This document shows, piece by piece, positions 14,639 through 16,184 of a stretch of 16,184 nucleotides of DNA; the first letter of the stretch is position 1; every line of letters starts with the position of its first letter. The position numbers were made by a program, and so were the translations under genes. Below the pieces are notes generated by a model that worked only from the letters and a program-made list of their open reading frames with translations, searched no databases and had not been told where the DNA came from. Source of the DNA: Firmicutes bacterium UBA6132 (GTDB taxonomy: Bacteria > Bacillota_A > Clostridia > Tissierellales > Sedimentibacteraceae); the NCBI GenBank assembly GCA_002435835.1, contig DIVM01000331.1:1-16184 (forward strand), in the 5' to 3' direction.

Positions 14639-14674
14639 ACCAGGTACCAAGTTATTACCAGGTACCAAGTTATT
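14639..14674. repeat. two exact tandem copies of an 18-bp unit
   Basis: ACCAGGTACCAAGTTATT occurs at 14639-14656 and again at 14657-14674 with no gap. Each copy contains the palindrome GGTACC and is more GC-rich than its surroundings. It lies between the terminator and the DUF3243 stop, inside that gene's 3' untranslated part. Possibly an intergenic repeat family of this genome. Confidence 0.85.
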
Positions 14675-14677
14675 AAG

Positions 14678-14923
14678 TTATTTATCTGTTATTTTTGTTA
14701 CTAATTTTGCTAAAGTATGTCTGTCATTTTCATCACTAACATCCCATAATTCTTTTAATAATCTTTCTTCTTTATTTCGTGGATCCATAGTACCTGATAG
14801 AAATGTACCTATATTTTCAGCTACATTAGTAATTGTATGATCTGACATTCCCACTGTTTTTCCAAGATTAACAGCTTTTCCTAATGTTTCTTTCCAAGCA
14901 TCCCAATCATCCATTTTACTCAT
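14678..14923 (-). CDS. DUF3243 family protein (YmfJ-like)
   Basis: An 81-residue soluble helical protein of the DUF3243 family, to which Bacillus subtilis YmfJ belongs; the function is unknown. The family pattern is complete: WDAWKETLGKAVNLGKTVGM, then ITNVAENIGTFLSG, DPRNKEERLLKELWDVSDE and a closing LAKLVTKI. The ATG at 14923 follows GGAGGTGA, a near-perfect ribosome binding site. It is separated from the LytTR gene by 132 bases with a weak promoter-like pair, so probably has its own promoter. The stop is next to the 18-bp tandem repeat. Confidence 0.88.
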   Translation of the reverse strand: MSKMDDWDAWKETLGKAVNLGKTVGMSDHTITNVAENIGTFLSGTMDPRNKEERLLKELWDVSDENDRHTLAKLVTKITDK

Positions 14924-14944
14924 AAAAAATCACCTCCAATAAAT

Positions 14945-14977
14945 AATATTTGATTAATTTTATTATTTTCAAATATT
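14945..14977. promoter_or_regulatory. inverted repeat upstream of the DUF3243 gene
   Basis: AATATTTGA (14945-14953) and TCAAATATT (14969-14977) are exact 9-bp inverted arms, 15 bases apart. They begin 22 bases upstream of the DUF3243 start and overlap a weak TTGAAA-18-TATTAT pair on the minus strand. Operator-like placement, but composition this A/T-rich makes chance likely. Confidence 0.3.
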
Positions 14978-15055
14978 ACTCTAATATTCTAAATTACTTA
15001 TAAACTTGTATTAAGAAGCGACAACCTCAAATAGGGCTATTTTGTTACTACTTTT

Positions 15056-15718
15056 TTAAATTCCAAAAATCACTTTAATAAAAAGTCTTACAAATGACTT
15101 ACTTTTGCTTTTGGTAATTGGAATTATGTGTCCTGAATTCATAATAATCTGTCGGTTAGTCCTGTCAATTTTTTTAATATTGTAAAGATTGACAATATAT
15201 CCGTATAAACAAACTGTAAAATAATCTTCAGGAATTTGTTTTTTCAATGATTTTAACGACCCACATATTTCTTCAGTTTCATTATCTTTCAAAAAAATAT
15301 CAGTATTTCTGTTATTCCTCTTGCAATATTCAATTTCACCGTGCGATATAGCCCTTACAGTCTTCTTTGTATTAAGAGCGAAAATTTTGTTGGGACAGTT
15401 ATGATAATCTTCATTAATAATAATATTATCTATTTTTTCATGGCTGAGTGGCAAATCCATCCAGCCTATAGTTTGACTAATATAATCTTTTGCGAGGTTC
15501 CAAACATTCCTTTTAACATAAGTTATTTTTCCTTCATTACACAGCAATAAAATATTGTAATAAGCATATTTTTCTACTAAATTTTCAAGTGCAATATTTT
15601 TGTTCCTAATATAACTTATTTCAGATTCTATATCCAAATCATCAAAATATTGTTTAATTAAATTCTTGATTTCCTTTTTCTGTTTTGAATCTAAGCTGTA
15701 AATTCCTACCTTGATCAT
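15056..15718 (-). CDS. LytTR-domain transcription regulator with degenerate receiver-like N-terminus
   Basis: A 220-residue regulator of AgrA/LytR layout. The C-terminal half (about 115-215) is a LytTR DNA-binding domain: RAISHGEIEYCKRNN, a middle LKSLKKQIPEDYFTVC, GYIVNLYNIKKIDRTNRQIIMNSGHIIPIT. These domains bind pairs of short direct repeats upstream of bacteriocin, quorum-sensing or cell-wall genes. The N-terminal 105 residues have receiver-like length and opening (MIKVGIYSLDSKQKKEI), but the expected phospho-acceptor strand reads YNILLLCNEG, without Asp, and no clear acidic pair or conserved Lys is present. Phosphorylation is therefore doubtful, and no histidine kinase gene is adjacent. 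Start by AAAGGA before ATG 15718. No terminator was found. Confidence 0.82.
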   Translation of the reverse strand: MIKVGIYSLDSKQKKEIKNLIKQYFDDLDIESEISYIRNKNIALENLVEKYAYYNILLLCNEGKITYVKRNVWNLAKDYISQTIGWMDLPLSHEKIDNIIINEDYHNCPNKIFALNTKKTVRAISHGEIEYCKRNNRNTDIFLKDNETEEICGSLKSLKKQIPEDYFTVCLYGYIVNLYNIKKIDRTNRQIIMNSGHIIPITKSKSKSFVRLFIKVIFGI

Positions 15719-15747
15719 AAAATCATTCCTTTAAATTTATTTTTATG

Positions 15748-15761
15748 TAATCATATGATTA
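15748..15761. promoter_or_regulatory. 14-bp perfect palindrome upstream of the LytTR gene
   Basis: TAATCATATGATTA reads identically on both strands. It begins 30 bases upstream of the LytTR start and lies between and over a possible minus-strand promoter (TTTACA at 15773-15768, TTACAT at 15750-15745, 17-base spacer). This is a typical place for an operator, possibly autoregulatory. Confidence 0.4.
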
Positions 15762-16038
15762 AATATCTGTAAATTTTTCAAAGTAGATAAATTGTTTAAA
15801 TTTAAAGTAAAAATCCATTTTTCTCACAAGGACTTTAATTTATTTTTCCGTTTCGCGACGGTTAAGTGATGACCTTTGCATTTTATTTTCGTTAAATTTG
15901 AATAAATATTAATTTTGTTTTGTTGATTTAAAAGTCATCCTATAACTATATCGCACGAAGTGTTAAATTGTATTGAAAATTTTTAAATTTTTTTATTTTA
16001 TTATTTTTCAATTTAATAAATTGGTAATAGGTACTAAC

Positions 16039-16077
16039 AAAAAAGTTTCCATTACATAATGTAATAGAAACTTTTTT
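16039..16077 (-). terminator. strong terminator directly after the spoIIAB-like gene
   Basis: AAAAAAGTTTC-C-ATTACAT and ATGTAAT-A-GAAACTTTTTT form a 19-position stem around a minimal loop. The single non-pair on the plus strand (C-A) becomes a U-G pair in the minus-strand RNA, so the hairpin is best formed in the transcript of the gene ending at 16091. A T run follows on both strands. Confidence 0.8.
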
Positions 16078-16090
16078 TAAAATTTAATTT

Positions 16091-16184
16091 TTAATTTCTC
16101 GAACTAATAGTTTTTCTCATAATAACTTTAGTTCCTATTTCTTTTTCTGATAAAACTACAAGCTCGTCCATAAATGTTTCCATA
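16091..16184 (-). CDS. spoIIAB: 3' end of an anti-sigma F factor SpoIIAB-like gene
   Basis: The last 30 codons of a minus-strand gene that enters from the right edge; its stop is TAA at 16093-16091. The sequence METFMDELVVLSEKEIGTKVIM followed by a basic tail matches the C-terminus of SpoIIAB (Bacillus form GFTIMENFMDEV...GTTV). SpoIIAB is the GHKL-fold kinase and anti-sigma factor that holds sigma-F inactive until SpoIIAA is dephosphorylated in the forespore. The Gly-Lys-Gly usually before Thr is changed to EIGT. In most spore-formers sigF follows or overlaps this end; here a terminator follows after about 14 bases. Another anti-sigma kinase of the RsbW/SpoIIAB group is possible, as only the tail is visible. 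Confidence 0.72.
   Translation of the reverse strand, partial: METFMDELVVLSEKEIGTKVIMRKTISSRN

Larger units (their letters stand above)
15719..16090. other. intergenic region between the LytTR and spoIIAB-like genes
   Basis: About 370 AT-rich bases. Besides the palindrome and terminator listed separately, it contains a small GC-richer hairpin (CCGT, loop TTCGCG, ACGG, about 15848-15861) surrounded by A/T, and many short stops in every frame. No gene or known RNA family is recognised. Confidence 0.45.

Noticed and set aside
14625..14840. Plus-strand frame starting with the 18-bp repeats (VPGTKLLPGTKLL)
   Set aside because: It starts inside a terminator, runs antisense to the DUF3243 gene and has no ribosome binding site; the protein repeat only reflects the DNA repeat.
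15026..15052. CAAATAGGGCTATTTTG hairpin after the LytTR gene
   Set aside because: On the strand of the LytTR transcript it has no following T run; on the other strand no gene ends there.

Overview
The window is AT-rich chromosomal DNA from an endospore-forming member of the Firmicutes, most likely a clostridial or Tissierella-like anaerobe (inference). The sporulation and germination genes (spoVAC, spoVAD, spoVAE, yunB and the 3' end of a spoIIAB-like gene), strong GGAGG ribosome binding sites, U-rich intrinsic terminators and a three-repeat S-layer-homology protein all fit. No rRNA, tRNA or CRISPR array is visible.

Left part (1-2900): sparse and accessory-like. A minus-strand gene seems to start at 35 and run off the left edge. 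It is followed by long AT-rich DNA with a 22-bp-spaced direct repeat, a small SdpI-like membrane protein, an unrecognised 92-residue protein with its own well-formed promoter, short coding-like remnants, and a solitary tyrosine recombinase whose true start may be an AUU codon.

Centre-left (2900-6560, minus strand): housekeeping genes yebC, yigZ and hflX (the last two abutting, TAA-ATG), then the sporulation gene yunB. yunB is divergent from a 1084-residue class A penicillin-binding protein (6667-9921), which ends at a perfect 14-bp bidirectional terminator shared with the spoVA operon.

Centre-right (9994-11964, minus strand): spoVAC-spoVAD-spoVAE, the dipicolinate (DPA) channel operon. It is preceded by a tightly coupled 39-codon membrane peptide gene and, further upstream, a terminator-shaped hairpin. 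Divergent to it is a secreted SLH protein with a beta-repeat region, a Big_2-like domain and a DUF4886/SGNH hydrolase domain, followed by a cold-shock protein.

Right part (14640-16184, minus strand): an 18-bp tandem repeat, a DUF3243 (YmfJ-like) gene, a LytTR regulator whose receiver-like N-terminus lacks an obvious phospho-acceptor, a gene-free stretch, and the 3' end of a spoIIAB-like anti-sigma-factor gene that stops directly at a strong terminator instead of leading into sigF.
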